Under the pieces are notes generated by a model. It saw only the letters and a list, made by a program, of their open reading frames with translations, ran no database searches and was not told the DNA's origin. Shown here piece after piece: positions 6,210-13,315 of a stretch of 13,996 nucleotides of DNA. The position numbers were made by a program, and so were the translations under genes. The DNA is taken from assembly GCA_045586595.1 (NCBI GenBank), contig JAZNAQ010000004.1, forward strand, positions 1 to 13,996. The letters are read 5' to 3'. Every line of letters starts with the position of its first letter. Positions within the stretch are counted from its first letter, which is position 1. Source of the DNA: SIG480 sp045586595 (GTDB lineage Bacteria; Bacillota; Clostridia; Oscillospirales; JAAYXM01).

Positions 6210-7349
6210 ATGTCCGCAAAAGAAAAAAGAAACAAACGTCTTTCCGGGCGCTTTGCTGTATTCATTACAGTTCTTCTGTTTGTGTGTACAGTTATTTTTC
6301 TTAACAATAAATTCAGTTCAGGCTCACTCCGCCGTATTTCGTATTGGATTTTCAACGGTGTACGCGGTGATGCAACAGAAGCCTCAATAAGTTTCGATGC
6401 AAACGAATATAACCGTTTTATTGTCTTAAACGGCAATCTCTGCATAATATCTCCCGAAGAGTTGTCTGCATACAAGCTTTCCGGAAACGCAACACTTTCA
6501 AAACCGGTACTTCTTCGCTCTCCCGCAGTCTCCTCATCCAACTCGCGATTTGTCGCATATGACTTGGGCGGAGTTAATTTCTATGTTGCCAATAGTAAAA
6601 AGCTGTTATATTCAGGCACCACAGAAGATAAGATTTTAAATGTCAATATGAATAAATCGGGTTTCTTTTCGATTGTAACCGATGCCCCTGACAGCAAATC
6701 TCTTGTAACGATTTACAACTCTGATTTTAAAGCAATTTATAAATTTCACTCTTCTGAAAAGTATGTTTTCGATACTGCGGTTTCGCCTGACGGCAAATCT
6801 GCGGCAATCATAACCTACGGTACAACAGAGGGTAACTTTGAATCAACTCTCGCACTTGCAAAAACAAATGCAGACGGTTTCTATTCTACGGTTCCCCTAG
6901 GAGATTCAATGCCGCTTAAGGTTTCTTATTACTCTGACAGCAAGATTTCTGTTATCTGTAACGACAGAACACTTATTTATGGCACAAACGGAACTCTGAT
7001 TGCTGAAATTTCCCACAACGAGCTCCCCGTAAAGGCTTTTTCCCAATCAGCAGGCAAATTGACATCTATTCTTCTTGATAACTATCAGAATGGCGGAAAC
7101 ACAAGGCTTGTTCTAATGAAAAACAACGGAGAAAACCTGAGTATTGATTTCCCCGAGGATGTTTACTCAATTTCAAGTGCGGGCATTTATACGGCGGTTC
7201 AGTTCTCAGACAAATGTGTCGTTTACAAAAACGACTTAACAGTACACTGTGAGTTTAAAATCCCCGCAACTGTAACACGCTGTATTGCAAACAGTGATGG
7301 TTCCGTTCTAGCTATTGGAGATAATTTTGCGATGCTCTATGTAAAATAA
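6210..7349 (+). CDS. DUF5711-like single-pass membrane protein, possible beta-propeller
   Basis: The 379-residue protein has a basic cytoplasmic N-terminus (about 1-12), one transmembrane helix at about 14-31, and a long extracytoplasmic region of short alternating beta-strand-like segments. Repeated turns such as SPDGKSAAI (near 193) and SDGSVLAIGD (near 363) recall WD40- or YncE-like propeller blades. The overall form resembles the clostridial DUF5711 family, whose function is unknown. There are no catalytic motifs. The ribosome binding site GGAGGG (6198-6203) is six bases before the ATG. It sits between truA and a CvpA-family gene, with gaps of 16 and 19 bases, so it is probably co-transcribed with envelope genes. 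A role in the cell envelope is inferred only from topology and neighbours. Confidence 0.75.
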   Translation: MSAKEKRNKRLSGRFAVFITVLLFVCTVIFLNNKFSSGSLRRISYWIFNGVRGDATEASISFDANEYNRFIVLNGNLCIISPEELSAYKLSGNATLSKPVLLRSPAVSSSNSRFVAYDLGGVNFYVANSKKLLYSGTTEDKILNVNMNKSGFFSIVTDAPDSKSLVTIYNSDFKAIYKFHSSEKYVFDTAVSPDGKSAAIITYGTTEGNFESTLALAKTNADGFYSTVPLGDSMPLKVSYYSDSKISVICNDRTLIYGTNGTLIAEISHNELPVKAFSQSAGKLTSILLDNYQNGGNTRLVLMKNNGENLSIDFPEDVYSISSAGIYTAVQFSDKCVVYKNDLTVHCEFKIPATVTRCIANSDGSVLAIGDNFAMLYVK

Positions 7350-7368
7350 TTCATAGGAGGTTTTCAAT

Positions 7369-8055
7369 ATGGTACCCACTCCCATGATTGTTGATATTAT
7401 CACCGTTGCTGTTCTTGTATTCTCAGCACTTCGCGGCAGACACCGCGGGCTTATAAAAACGCTTACCGGAATAATTGCTCTTATACTCGCCTTTTCACTT
7501 GCAGGTTTTCTTGCAAAAGAAACAACACCGTATATAGCTGAGAAATATGTTTCTCCCTACATAACATCCGCAGTAAATCATGAGACTGAAGAGCTTTCAG
7601 AAAACAATACTGCAACATCTCCTGATTCTGTTACAGATATATTTATAAAACTCGGTATTTCAGAAGAAATAGTTGGAGATGCTATCTCTGACTTTACAGA
7701 TGCCATGACAAAAAGCTTCATTAAGCCTATTGTGGCGATGACAAACAGTGTCGCATATAAAATTACATATTCTGTTCTTTTTTTAATTTACTTTGTGCTC
7801 TCCCTGCTCATACTATTATTCCTCTTAAAAGTAGTGAATCTTGCTTCAAAAGTTCCGGGAATTAATTTTGTAAATAAAACACTTGGACTTATTTTAGGTC
7901 TGATATTGGGTTATCTTATAGTTATGGTGCTTTCGTATATCCTTTTAAAGCTCGGAATTATTCTTACCGATGAGCTGGTAGGTTCAACATCTGTCCTGAA
8001 ATTTATAATGAATTTTTCTCCTGCGGCAATTATAGCAAACTTAAAAATTATGTAA
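7369..8055 (+). CDS. CvpA-family membrane protein
   Basis: The 228-residue protein has four predicted transmembrane segments (about 7-22, 31-50, 132-158 and 172-199) and an extracytoplasmic or loop region at about 51-125. The start IVDIITVAVLVFSALRGRHRG, read here as residues 7-27, and the later VPGINFVNKTLGLILG pattern (162-177) are typical of the colicin V production protein family. Despite the name, these are widespread membrane proteins of poorly defined role. AGGAGG at 7355-7360 is eight bases from the ATG. It lies between the DUF5711-like gene and pgsA. The middle insertion is longer than in the shortest CvpA proteins. Confidence 0.8.
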   Translation: MVPTPMIVDIITVAVLVFSALRGRHRGLIKTLTGIIALILAFSLAGFLAKETTPYIAEKYVSPYITSAVNHETEELSENNTATSPDSVTDIFIKLGISEEIVGDAISDFTDAMTKSFIKPIVAMTNSVAYKITYSVLFLIYFVLSLLILLFLLKVVNLASKVPGINFVNKTLGLILGLILGYLIVMVLSYILLKLGIILTDELVGSTSVLKFIMNFSPAAIIANLKIM

Positions 8056-8103
8056 CTATTTTACTTACGAAAAGCCAATTTAAAATGCTAGGAAGTTTTA
8101 AAT

Positions 8104-8652
8104 ATGAATTTACCTAATCTACTTTCAATATTCCGAATGTGTCTTGTTCCTGTTTTTGTGGTTGTATTTCTCTCGGACTCCCCAACTGCATATATATATG
8201 CTGCCGGTGTTTATGCACTTGCCGGCATCACAGATGTTCTTGACGGCATTATTGCAAGAAAATACAACCTCATTACAAAACTCGGCAAAATACTCGACCC
8301 CCTTGCTGATAAAATGATGACCATTACGGTTTTTGTCTGTATAGCCATTGCCGGCCTTATTCCGTGGTGGATAATTGCACTGATTTTTGCAAAAGATTTT
8401 CTTCTTGTTCTCGGCGGTGTAAAGCTATATCATGAGATGTCAGCAGTTTTTAAATCAAACGTGTTCGGAAAGCTGGCAACTGTTGTTCTTGTAATCGGAG
8501 GAATCATAATTCTGTTGTTTGACGGAATTATTCCGGTTGCTATACGAACAATTTTTGCCTACTTTGCCGTTGCAATGTCTTTTCTAGCTTTTTTCAGCTA
8601 TTTATATCAATATTATAAATTCAAAAAAACACACGATACCACATCGTTTTAA
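8104..8652 (+). CDS. pgsA: CDP-diacylglycerol-glycerol-3-phosphate 3-phosphatidyltransferase
   Basis: The 182-residue integral membrane enzyme makes phosphatidylglycerophosphate from CDP-diacylglycerol and glycerol 3-phosphate, the committed step to phosphatidylglycerol. The CDP-alcohol phosphotransferase motif is complete: Asp44, Asp47-Gly48, Ala51-Arg52, Gly61, Asp65 and Asp69. The N-terminus NLPNLLSIFRMCLVPVF is characteristic of PgsA rather than of phosphatidylserine or cardiolipin synthases. Several transmembrane helices follow (about 12-25, 72-96, 122-140 and 145-168). AGGAAG at 8090-8095 lies eight bases from the ATG. The 48-base gap before it and the 46-base gap after it are the widest within the run, but no terminator is seen in either. 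Confidence 0.92.
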   Translation: MNLPNLLSIFRMCLVPVFVVVFLSDSPTAYIYAAGVYALAGITDVLDGIIARKYNLITKLGKILDPLADKMMTITVFVCIAIAGLIPWWIIALIFAKDFLLVLGGVKLYHEMSAVFKSNVFGKLATVVLVIGGIIILLFDGIIPVAIRTIFAYFAVAMSFLAFFSYLYQYYKFKKTHDTTSF

Positions 8653-8698
8653 CACAACAAAAGTTCTCTCATTCTCAAAAAAGGATTGGTAAACTACT

Positions 8699-11005
8699 AT
8701 GCAACCTACTTTATGCAGCAGATGCAACAAAAACCTTGCTGTCATATTCGTCACTAAAATGGACGGTGAAAAATCCGTAAGCGAAGGCATATGTTTAAAA
8801 TGTGCCCGAGAACTGGGGATTAAACCGGTTGATGACTTTATGAAAAAAATGGGCATTACAGACGAAGACCTAGACTCAATGACAAATGAAATGATGGGTA
8901 TGTTTGGTGAATTTGGCGGTGATGACCTTCCGAGTATATCTGAAGATGATAGCAACTCTGATGACAACGACGGAAAAACAGCTACTTTCCCATTTCTCAA
9001 CAAGCTGTTCGGAGCAGTCCCCCACCCCGAACATATGCAGCCCGGTCCGGCTCAAGGCTCATCAGACCCGCGCAAGGGTGAGAAAAAAACTCCAAAATAT
9101 AAGTTTCTTGACAATTTCTGCATTTCACTTACAAACCGCGCGAAAGAAGGTAAACTTGACCGCATAGTCGGTCGTGATGTTGAAATTGAGCGAGTAATAC
9201 AGATTTTAAACAGACGACAGAAAAACAACCCCTGTCTTATCGGTGAGCCCGGAGTCGGCAAAACAGCAATAGCAGAAGGGCTTGCCATAAAAACAGCCGA
9301 GGGCAATGTCCCCGCAAAGCTTCGCGATAAGGAAATTCATCTCCTCGACTTAACATCTTTAGTCGCAGGCACCCAATTCCGCGGACAATTTGAGAGCCGC
9401 ATGAAGGGTCTCATTGACGATATAAAGAAAAAAGGTAATGTAATACTTGTTATTGATGAAGTGCACAACCTTGTAGGTGCAGGCGATGCCGAAGGCTCAA
9501 TGAATGCAGCAAACATATTAAAGCCTGCCCTTTCCCGCGGTGAAATCCAGGTTATCGGCGCAACGACCTTTGCAGAATACCGCAAGCACATAGAAAAAGA
9601 CAGTGCGCTTGAACGACGCTTCCAAACGGTAATAGTAAACGAGCCTTCAATCGAAGAAACCGTTGAAATCATCCGCGGTATTGCCCATTACTATGAAGGG
9701 TTTCACGGAGTAAGAATAACAGATGAAACAGCGCGTTTGGCGGTCATTCTGTCCGAGCGGTATATAACAGACAGATTTTTACCGGACAAAGCGATTGACC
9801 TTATAGACGAAGCGTGTTCTGATTTAAATCTTAAGAGCAAATCAATCAGTGAACGCGCAGAGGTTGAAAATAAACTCAACGATATTGAAGTTGAGCGTGA
9901 GTCGCTTCTGTCTGATACATCCGAGCAGGCTTTCGAACGCCTTGCGCTGTTAAAAAGCGACGAGTGCAAGCTTCTTGAACGTAGAGCCGAGCTTGATGCT
10001 GAGCCCATACCCGAGCTTTCTGAAGAGCATCTTGCGCGCGTCATAGAGCTTTGGACAAAAATCCCTGCATCTGCAATATGCGAGACAGAGTTCAAACGTC
10101 TCTCCGAGCTTGAAAGCCGCTTAAAAAAGCGTATTATTGGTCAGGATGAGGCTGTTTCTGCAGTTGCTGCTGCAATTAAACGTAACCGGGTCGGCATATC
10201 TCCCAAGAGAAAGCCCGTTTCTTTCTTGTTCACCGGTTCAACAGGTGTCGGCAAAACAGAACTTGTCAAATGCCTCGCGTCAGATTTATTCAATTCTCCT
10301 GAATCTCTTATACGACTTGATATGTCAGAATTTATGGAGAAGCATGCTGTTTCAAAGCTTATCGGCGCTCCTCCCGGATATGTTGGATATGATGAAGCCG
10401 GGCAGCTTACAGAAAAGATACGCAGAAAGCCCTATTCAGTCGTACTTTTTGACGAAATTGAAAAAGCTCATCCAGATGTTCTCAACATTCTTCTGCAAAT
10501 TCTTGATGACGGACGTATCACAGATGCACAAGGCCGTGAGGTTAACTTTGAAAATGCCGTTATTGTTATGACCTCAAATGCAGGAAGCCAGTTCAAGGGC
10601 GGAACGGCAGGCTTTAACCACTCGGTTTCAGATTATAACAAAGAGCGTACAATGAAGGCGCTTTCCGATTTCCTGCGCCCTGAGTTTATAAACCGAATAG
10701 ACGAGATTGTTGCTTTTAATGCTCTCACTCGTGAAAACTTCAAGGAAATTGCAAAAATTATGCTTTGTGATTTGAGTAATTCACTTCTTGAGAAGCAGAT
10801 AACCCTAAACTATGATAACGACCTTGTTAATTATCTTACAGAAAAGTCGTTCTCTGAAAAATACGGGGCGAGAAACCTTCGACGCACAATTCAAAAAGAG
10901 CTTGAGGATGCTATCGCAAACCTTATAATCGAAAACTACGACAAAAGTATTTCCGCCATTACCGTAACCTCAGCAGAAAACGGGCTAAAAATTGATATTG
11001 CATAA
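8699..11005 (+). CDS. ClpC-like AAA+ unfoldase with N-terminal McsA-like zinc finger
   Basis: The 768-residue double-ring ATPase unfolds proteins, probably for ClpP. Residues 1-40 carry two CxxC pairs (Cys6, Cys9, Cys32, Cys35) in a McsA-like zinc finger. This replaces the usual Clp N-domain and is followed by an acidic linker (about 55-130). The first AAA+ module has Walker A GEPGVGKT (182-189), Walker B with Asp253-Glu254 and arginine finger region ERRF (305-308). A short middle domain (about 385-435) is ClpC-like and carries only a degenerate UVR. The second module has GSTGVGKT (513-520), Asp585-Glu586, pore loop GYVGY (560-564) and sensor 2 GARNLRR (723-729). AGF at 637-639 sits where ClpC has VGF, the ClpP-docking loop. 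It is the last gene of the run and ends at a strong terminator. The zinc finger could recruit substrates or adaptors; this is inferred. Confidence 0.9.
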   Translation: MQPTLCSRCNKNLAVIFVTKMDGEKSVSEGICLKCARELGIKPVDDFMKKMGITDEDLDSMTNEMMGMFGEFGGDDLPSISEDDSNSDDNDGKTATFPFLNKLFGAVPHPEHMQPGPAQGSSDPRKGEKKTPKYKFLDNFCISLTNRAKEGKLDRIVGRDVEIERVIQILNRRQKNNPCLIGEPGVGKTAIAEGLAIKTAEGNVPAKLRDKEIHLLDLTSLVAGTQFRGQFESRMKGLIDDIKKKGNVILVIDEVHNLVGAGDAEGSMNAANILKPALSRGEIQVIGATTFAEYRKHIEKDSALERRFQTVIVNEPSIEETVEIIRGIAHYYEGFHGVRITDETARLAVILSERYITDRFLPDKAIDLIDEACSDLNLKSKSISERAEVENKLNDIEVERESLLSDTSEQAFERLALLKSDECKLLERRAELDAEPIPELSEEHLARVIELWTKIPASAICETEFKRLSELESRLKKRIIGQDEAVSAVAAAIKRNRVGISPKRKPVSFLFTGSTGVGKTELVKCLASDLFNSPESLIRLDMSEFMEKHAVSKLIGAPPGYVGYDEAGQLTEKIRRKPYSVVLFDEIEKAHPDVLNILLQILDDGRITDAQGREVNFENAVIVMTSNAGSQFKGGTAGFNHSVSDYNKERTMKALSDFLRPEFINRIDEIVAFNALTRENFKEIAKIMLCDLSNSLLEKQITLNYDNDLVNYLTEKSFSEKYGARNLRRTIQKELEDAIANLIIENYDKSISAITVTSAENGLKIDIA

Positions 11006-11041
11006 AAAAACACTTCAGACTTTTGTCTGAAGTGTTTTTTT
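11004..11041. terminator. Bidirectional intrinsic terminator
   Basis: A perfect 17-bp stem (11004-11020 with 11025-11041) has a TTTT loop. The core CACTTCAGAC / GTCTGAAGTG is flanked by seven A on the left and seven T on the right, so each strand reads a stem followed by seven U. It lies in the 37 bases between the stops of the converging ClpC-like and amidohydrolase genes and can serve both. Confidence 0.95.
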
Positions 11042-11042
11042 A

Positions 11043-11834
11043 TTATATACCAAATAGTTTTGCGGCATTTCTACCAAGTATGTCAAGCTTTGCCTCATCA
11101 TCAATATCTGCCATAACGATTCTTCCAAAGGTAAAGTTCGGTGAATAGAATGCAATATCTGTACCAAAAAGGATTTTCTTTGTGTCAACATACTTAGCAA
11201 GAAGTTCTATGCTCCCCTCAGCTGCACCTGCTAGTGCAGTATCGACATAGAAATTGCTCCGGCTGTTAACAGCTTCACCTATACGCTCTACGCTGTCTAT
11301 TCCAACCTCGCTGTGTGCCGCAATGAACTTTGCATTCTTATATTTATCAGAAACAGCAGCAAGGGAAAGCAGCGGATCTATACCATATGTATGCATAAGA
11401 ATAACAAGACCGTGTTCATCTGCATATTCAAACGCAGGGGCGTATTTCGGTGAAGAAAATGCTGTTTTGTTGATACTTATATGAAACTTCATCCCTTTAA
11501 AACCCGGGTTGTTTTCATACTTTTTCATTTCGGGAATCATATCATCCATATAAGTAGGATTCAGACAAACATACCCATATATTCTACCGGGAAATTCTTT
11601 GATTGCCTCTGCAAGTTCACGATTGCCTCTTGCATAGTCTGATTTAAAGCCAACATTCGCAGACAAAAAAGCGCACTCGACACCAAGATTATCAAGAAGC
11701 TCTACTATGGTTTTGGGCGAACCCTTTCTCGGGTTATAATGAGCGTCGTATTCGCCGCAATGACCGTGTACATCAATAATTCGCACACCCTCTACAGGGA
11801 GCCCGTATTTGACATTTTCCCATATTTTCATCAT
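11043..11834 (-). CDS. Amidohydrolase family protein (metal-binding, TIM barrel)
   Basis: The 263-residue protein belongs to the amidohydrolase-2 group (COG2159), metal-dependent TIM-barrel hydrolases or decarboxylases. The expected ligands are all visible: His23 and His25 in DVHGH, His148 in ILMHTYG, His174 in FIAAHSE, and Asp226 in ILFGTD. A KGMKFH segment is present at 113-118. The substrate cannot be told. The start at 11834 overlaps the preceding gene's stop by one base (TAATG), and AGGTGG lies seven bases upstream, so the two are translated together. The partner upstream is a related protein without the metal ligands. It ends at the shared bidirectional terminator. Confidence 0.88.
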   Translation of the reverse strand: MMKIWENVKYGLPVEGVRIIDVHGHCGEYDAHYNPRKGSPKTIVELLDNLGVECAFLSANVGFKSDYARGNRELAEAIKEFPGRIYGYVCLNPTYMDDMIPEMKKYENNPGFKGMKFHISINKTAFSSPKYAPAFEYADEHGLVILMHTYGIDPLLSLAAVSDKYKNAKFIAAHSEVGIDSVERIGEAVNSRSNFYVDTALAGAAEGSIELLAKYVDTKKILFGTDIAFYSPNFTFGRIVMADIDDEAKLDILGRNAAKLFGI

Positions 11835-12586
11835 TAGAGTTCCACCTCACTCATAAGTTTTTTAAGGTTTCCTGATGCAATCATCTGTTTGTCTTCGTCG
11901 CCTATTCTTGCATAAGTAAGCAACGCAACAGACGCGGCTCCAGAAAGCGCAGGCATTCCGCTTCCAAACACCAATTTGCCTGCACCAAAACGCTCAATTG
12001 TATCCTCAATTCCCTCAAATGCCTTATATGTAGATGTTGAAATATAAAGATTGGGAAACATTTCAAGAAGCGGATACACATCACGAAGACATGTATATCC
12101 TACACCTGTAAGAATAACCCTCAAGTCACTGTGTTCCTGAAGAATCTCATACAGCCCTGCATATCCGTTATTTATTCTCGCCAGAGGTAAAAGCAGCGGA
12201 ATTTTATGCTTTTCAAGCGTTCTAAACAGCTCGCCACATGTCCACTCGCCTACTACCCATTTCCCTGCCGGAAGAGTTATAATCCTGACATCATTCTCCT
12301 TCATAAGAGAAACCAATTCTTCGGGCGTCGGAAACTCTCCGGTATGGTGAGGAAGCACCGACCACATCGGGAAAAGATTTGGGTTATCTCGAATTTCGTC
12401 AATGAGTTCCATATTGCCGAGTCGCGCGACACCGGACAGTGAATACTCATACCTCACTACTGCACAGTCAATCCCGTATCGGTCAAATCTCAAAAGCATT
12501 TCTTCTTTTGTAATCGGAGTATTTTCACGCTTATACCCAGAAATTCCAAAAGAAGCCTCGCAATCGAAAATCTCAAGTTTTTTCAT
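11834..12586 (-). CDS. Amidohydrolase-like protein lacking the metal ligands
   Basis: The 250-residue protein aligns by eye with its downstream neighbour across the same TIM-barrel landmarks, but every metal ligand position is changed. DVHGH becomes DCEAS (8-12), ILMHTY becomes LLLPLA (131-136), FIAAHS becomes VILTGVG (157-163), and ILFGTD becomes LVFGSG (205-210). It is therefore either a pseudoenzyme or has a metal-independent role, perhaps as a partner of the adjacent active-looking copy. The coding frame is intact, with no stops, and homologous spacing is kept, which argues against simple decay. The ATG has GGAG eight bases upstream. It is the first gene of the minus-strand pair. The fold is inferred from the pattern. 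Confidence 0.78.
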   Translation of the reverse strand: MKKLEIFDCEASFGISGYKRENTPITKEEMLLRFDRYGIDCAVVRYEYSLSGVARLGNMELIDEIRDNPNLFPMWSVLPHHTGEFPTPEELVSLMKENDVRIITLPAGKWVVGEWTCGELFRTLEKHKIPLLLPLARINNGYAGLYEILQEHSDLRVILTGVGYTCLRDVYPLLEMFPNLYISTSTYKAFEGIEDTIERFGAGKLVFGSGMPALSGAASVALLTYARIGDEDKQMIASGNLKKLMSEVEL

Positions 12587-12618
12587 ACACTCAACTCCAA
12601 AATAATTTTTACAACTTA

Positions 12619-12647
12619 ATAATACTACATTTAAATTTTCAAATCAA
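12619..12647 (-). promoter_or_regulatory. Candidate promoter for the amidohydrolase pair
   Basis: On the minus strand TTGATT (12647-12642) and TATTAT (12624-12619) are separated by 17 bases. They lie 32 bases upstream of the ATG at 12586, a normal distance. The surrounding sequence is very AT-rich, so a chance match is possible. Confidence 0.5.
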
Positions 12648-12705
12648 TACAGTTGCAAAATATATATAAAAATTGCCATATTTACTGCAAAAACACACTT
12701 CCGCC

Positions 12706-12734
12706 TTGACATCAACCACCTGATTTGATACTAT
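12706..12734 (+). promoter_or_regulatory. Candidate promoter upstream of the ArsC-like gene
   Basis: A consensus TTGACA (12706-12711) is followed 17 bases later by TACTAT (12729-12734), with TG one base before it (extended -10). The transcript would have a leader of about 160 bases before the ArsC-like start. It lies within apparent gene remnants, so the match could be fortuitous. Confidence 0.4.
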
Positions 12735-12904
12735 TAGCATTGATAAAATCGGATAGATTTCAGGGCATGAAAAATACATAATAAGGAGCTTAAGGAGGTT
12801 GGCTTTAGCGGTCATTTTAGTATTGAGGCTCCCGTCCCGGTGACAATACTTGGTATGCACAGAATGATTTTGCATACTTTAATGGCCGTTATGGCTTCAC
12901 TATG
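12707..12904 (+). pseudogene. Decayed gene fragment, possibly a sugar-phosphate isomerase/epimerase tail
   Basis: Protein-like text appears in successive frames: DRFQG (frame of 12734-12766), then HEKYIIRSL (12766-12792), then KEVGFSGHFSIEAPV (12792-12836), then PGDNTWYAQNDFAYFNGRYG (12836-12895). Each join shifts the register in the same direction, as single-base losses would. Read together, the LKEVGFSGHFSIE part recalls the C-terminal segment of xylose-isomerase-like TIM-barrel sugar-phosphate isomerases. No start codon serves these pieces, and the AAGGAG repeats at 12783-12797 are explained as coding Lys-Glu. The last piece is in frame with the ArsC-like gene. The fragment reading is by eye, and the family guess is weak. 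Confidence 0.38.
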
Positions 12905-13243
12905 ATGAACATTCAGATTTACGGCGCCAAGAGCTGCTTTGATACAAAAAAAGCAGAGCGATATTTCAAAGAACGCAGAATTAAATTCCAGTCTATAGAC
13001 CTTCCGAGATTCGGCCTCTCCCCTCGCGAATTTGATCTTGTTCGCTCAAAGGCCGGTTTAGAAGCAATGATAAATAAAAAAGCAAAAGGTTATGACCAAA
13101 GCTTCATCGAGTATCTTGCAAACGACTCTGATAAAGCGGAAAAACTTATGGACAATCCCGGTTTGATTTCTACACCGATTGTACGAAATGGCAGAGAAAT
13201 AACTATCGGATATTGCCCCGAAGTCTGGAAAACTTGGGAATAA
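12902..13243 (+). CDS. ArsC/Spx/MgsR-family thioredoxin-fold protein
   Basis: The 113-residue protein matches the ArsC family fold. The N-terminal strand is NIQIYGAKSC, a single active-site cysteine, Cys12, lies in CFDTKKAERYF, and a cis-proline loop TPIVR is at 91-95. It lacks the second cysteine of the Spx CxxC redox switch, and Cys105 is the only other cysteine. Relatives are called arsenate reductase-like or thiol-redox regulators; there is no ars gene here to support arsenic resistance. The start is ATG 12902 or ATG 12905. Relatives favour the MNIQI reading from 12905. There is no Shine-Dalgarno upstream, while TGA of an out-of-frame stretch overlaps the ATG. It ends at a strong terminator. 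Confidence 0.85.
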   Translation: MMNIQIYGAKSCFDTKKAERYFKERRIKFQSIDLPRFGLSPREFDLVRSKAGLEAMINKKAKGYDQSFIEYLANDSDKAEKLMDNPGLISTPIVRNGREITIGYCPEVWKTWE

Positions 13244-13253
13244 AGCTCAAACA

Positions 13254-13294
13254 CGCTATCCCCGCCCAAACTAACGGGGATAGCGATACTTTTT
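13254..13294 (+). terminator. Intrinsic terminator after the ArsC-like gene
   Basis: CGCTATCCCCG (13254-13264) pairs perfectly with CGGGGATAGCG (13275-13285), giving an 11-bp GC-rich stem with a ten-base loop. Five T follow at 13290-13294. It separates the ArsC-like gene from the HAD gene, so the latter probably has its own promoter or relies on read-through. Confidence 0.88.
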
Positions 13295-13315
13295 AAATAT
13301 AACGGAGAGTAACTG

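Larger units (their letters stand above)
12587..12901. other. 315-base gap without an intact gene
   Basis: This divergent gap holds a candidate leftward promoter (12619-12647), a candidate rightward promoter (12706-12734), and shifted pieces of an apparent decayed gene (about 12707-12904) leading into the ArsC-like gene. Two short dyads also occur: AGTATTG with CAATACT (12818-12824, 12843-12849), and GTATGCA with TGCATAC (12853-12859, 12870-12876). No RNA gene was recognised. Confidence 0.7.

Noticed and set aside
10137..10571. Plus-strand open frame of 144 codons in a second frame
   Set aside because: It lies within the second AAA+ module of the ClpC-like gene and has a low-quality amino acid pattern.
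12783..12798. Two adjacent AAGGAG ribosome-binding-site-like motifs
   Set aside because: No usable start codon follows at a proper distance, and they read naturally as Lys-Glu codons of the decayed gene.
12639..12875. Minus-strand open frame of 78 codons
   Set aside because: It has no ribosome binding site, covers the promoter region of the amidohydrolase pair, and is opposite the apparent decayed gene.
12810..12880. Riboswitch or structured RNA suggested by two 7-bp dyads
   Set aside because: No known riboswitch consensus was recognised, and coding remnants explain the stretch better.
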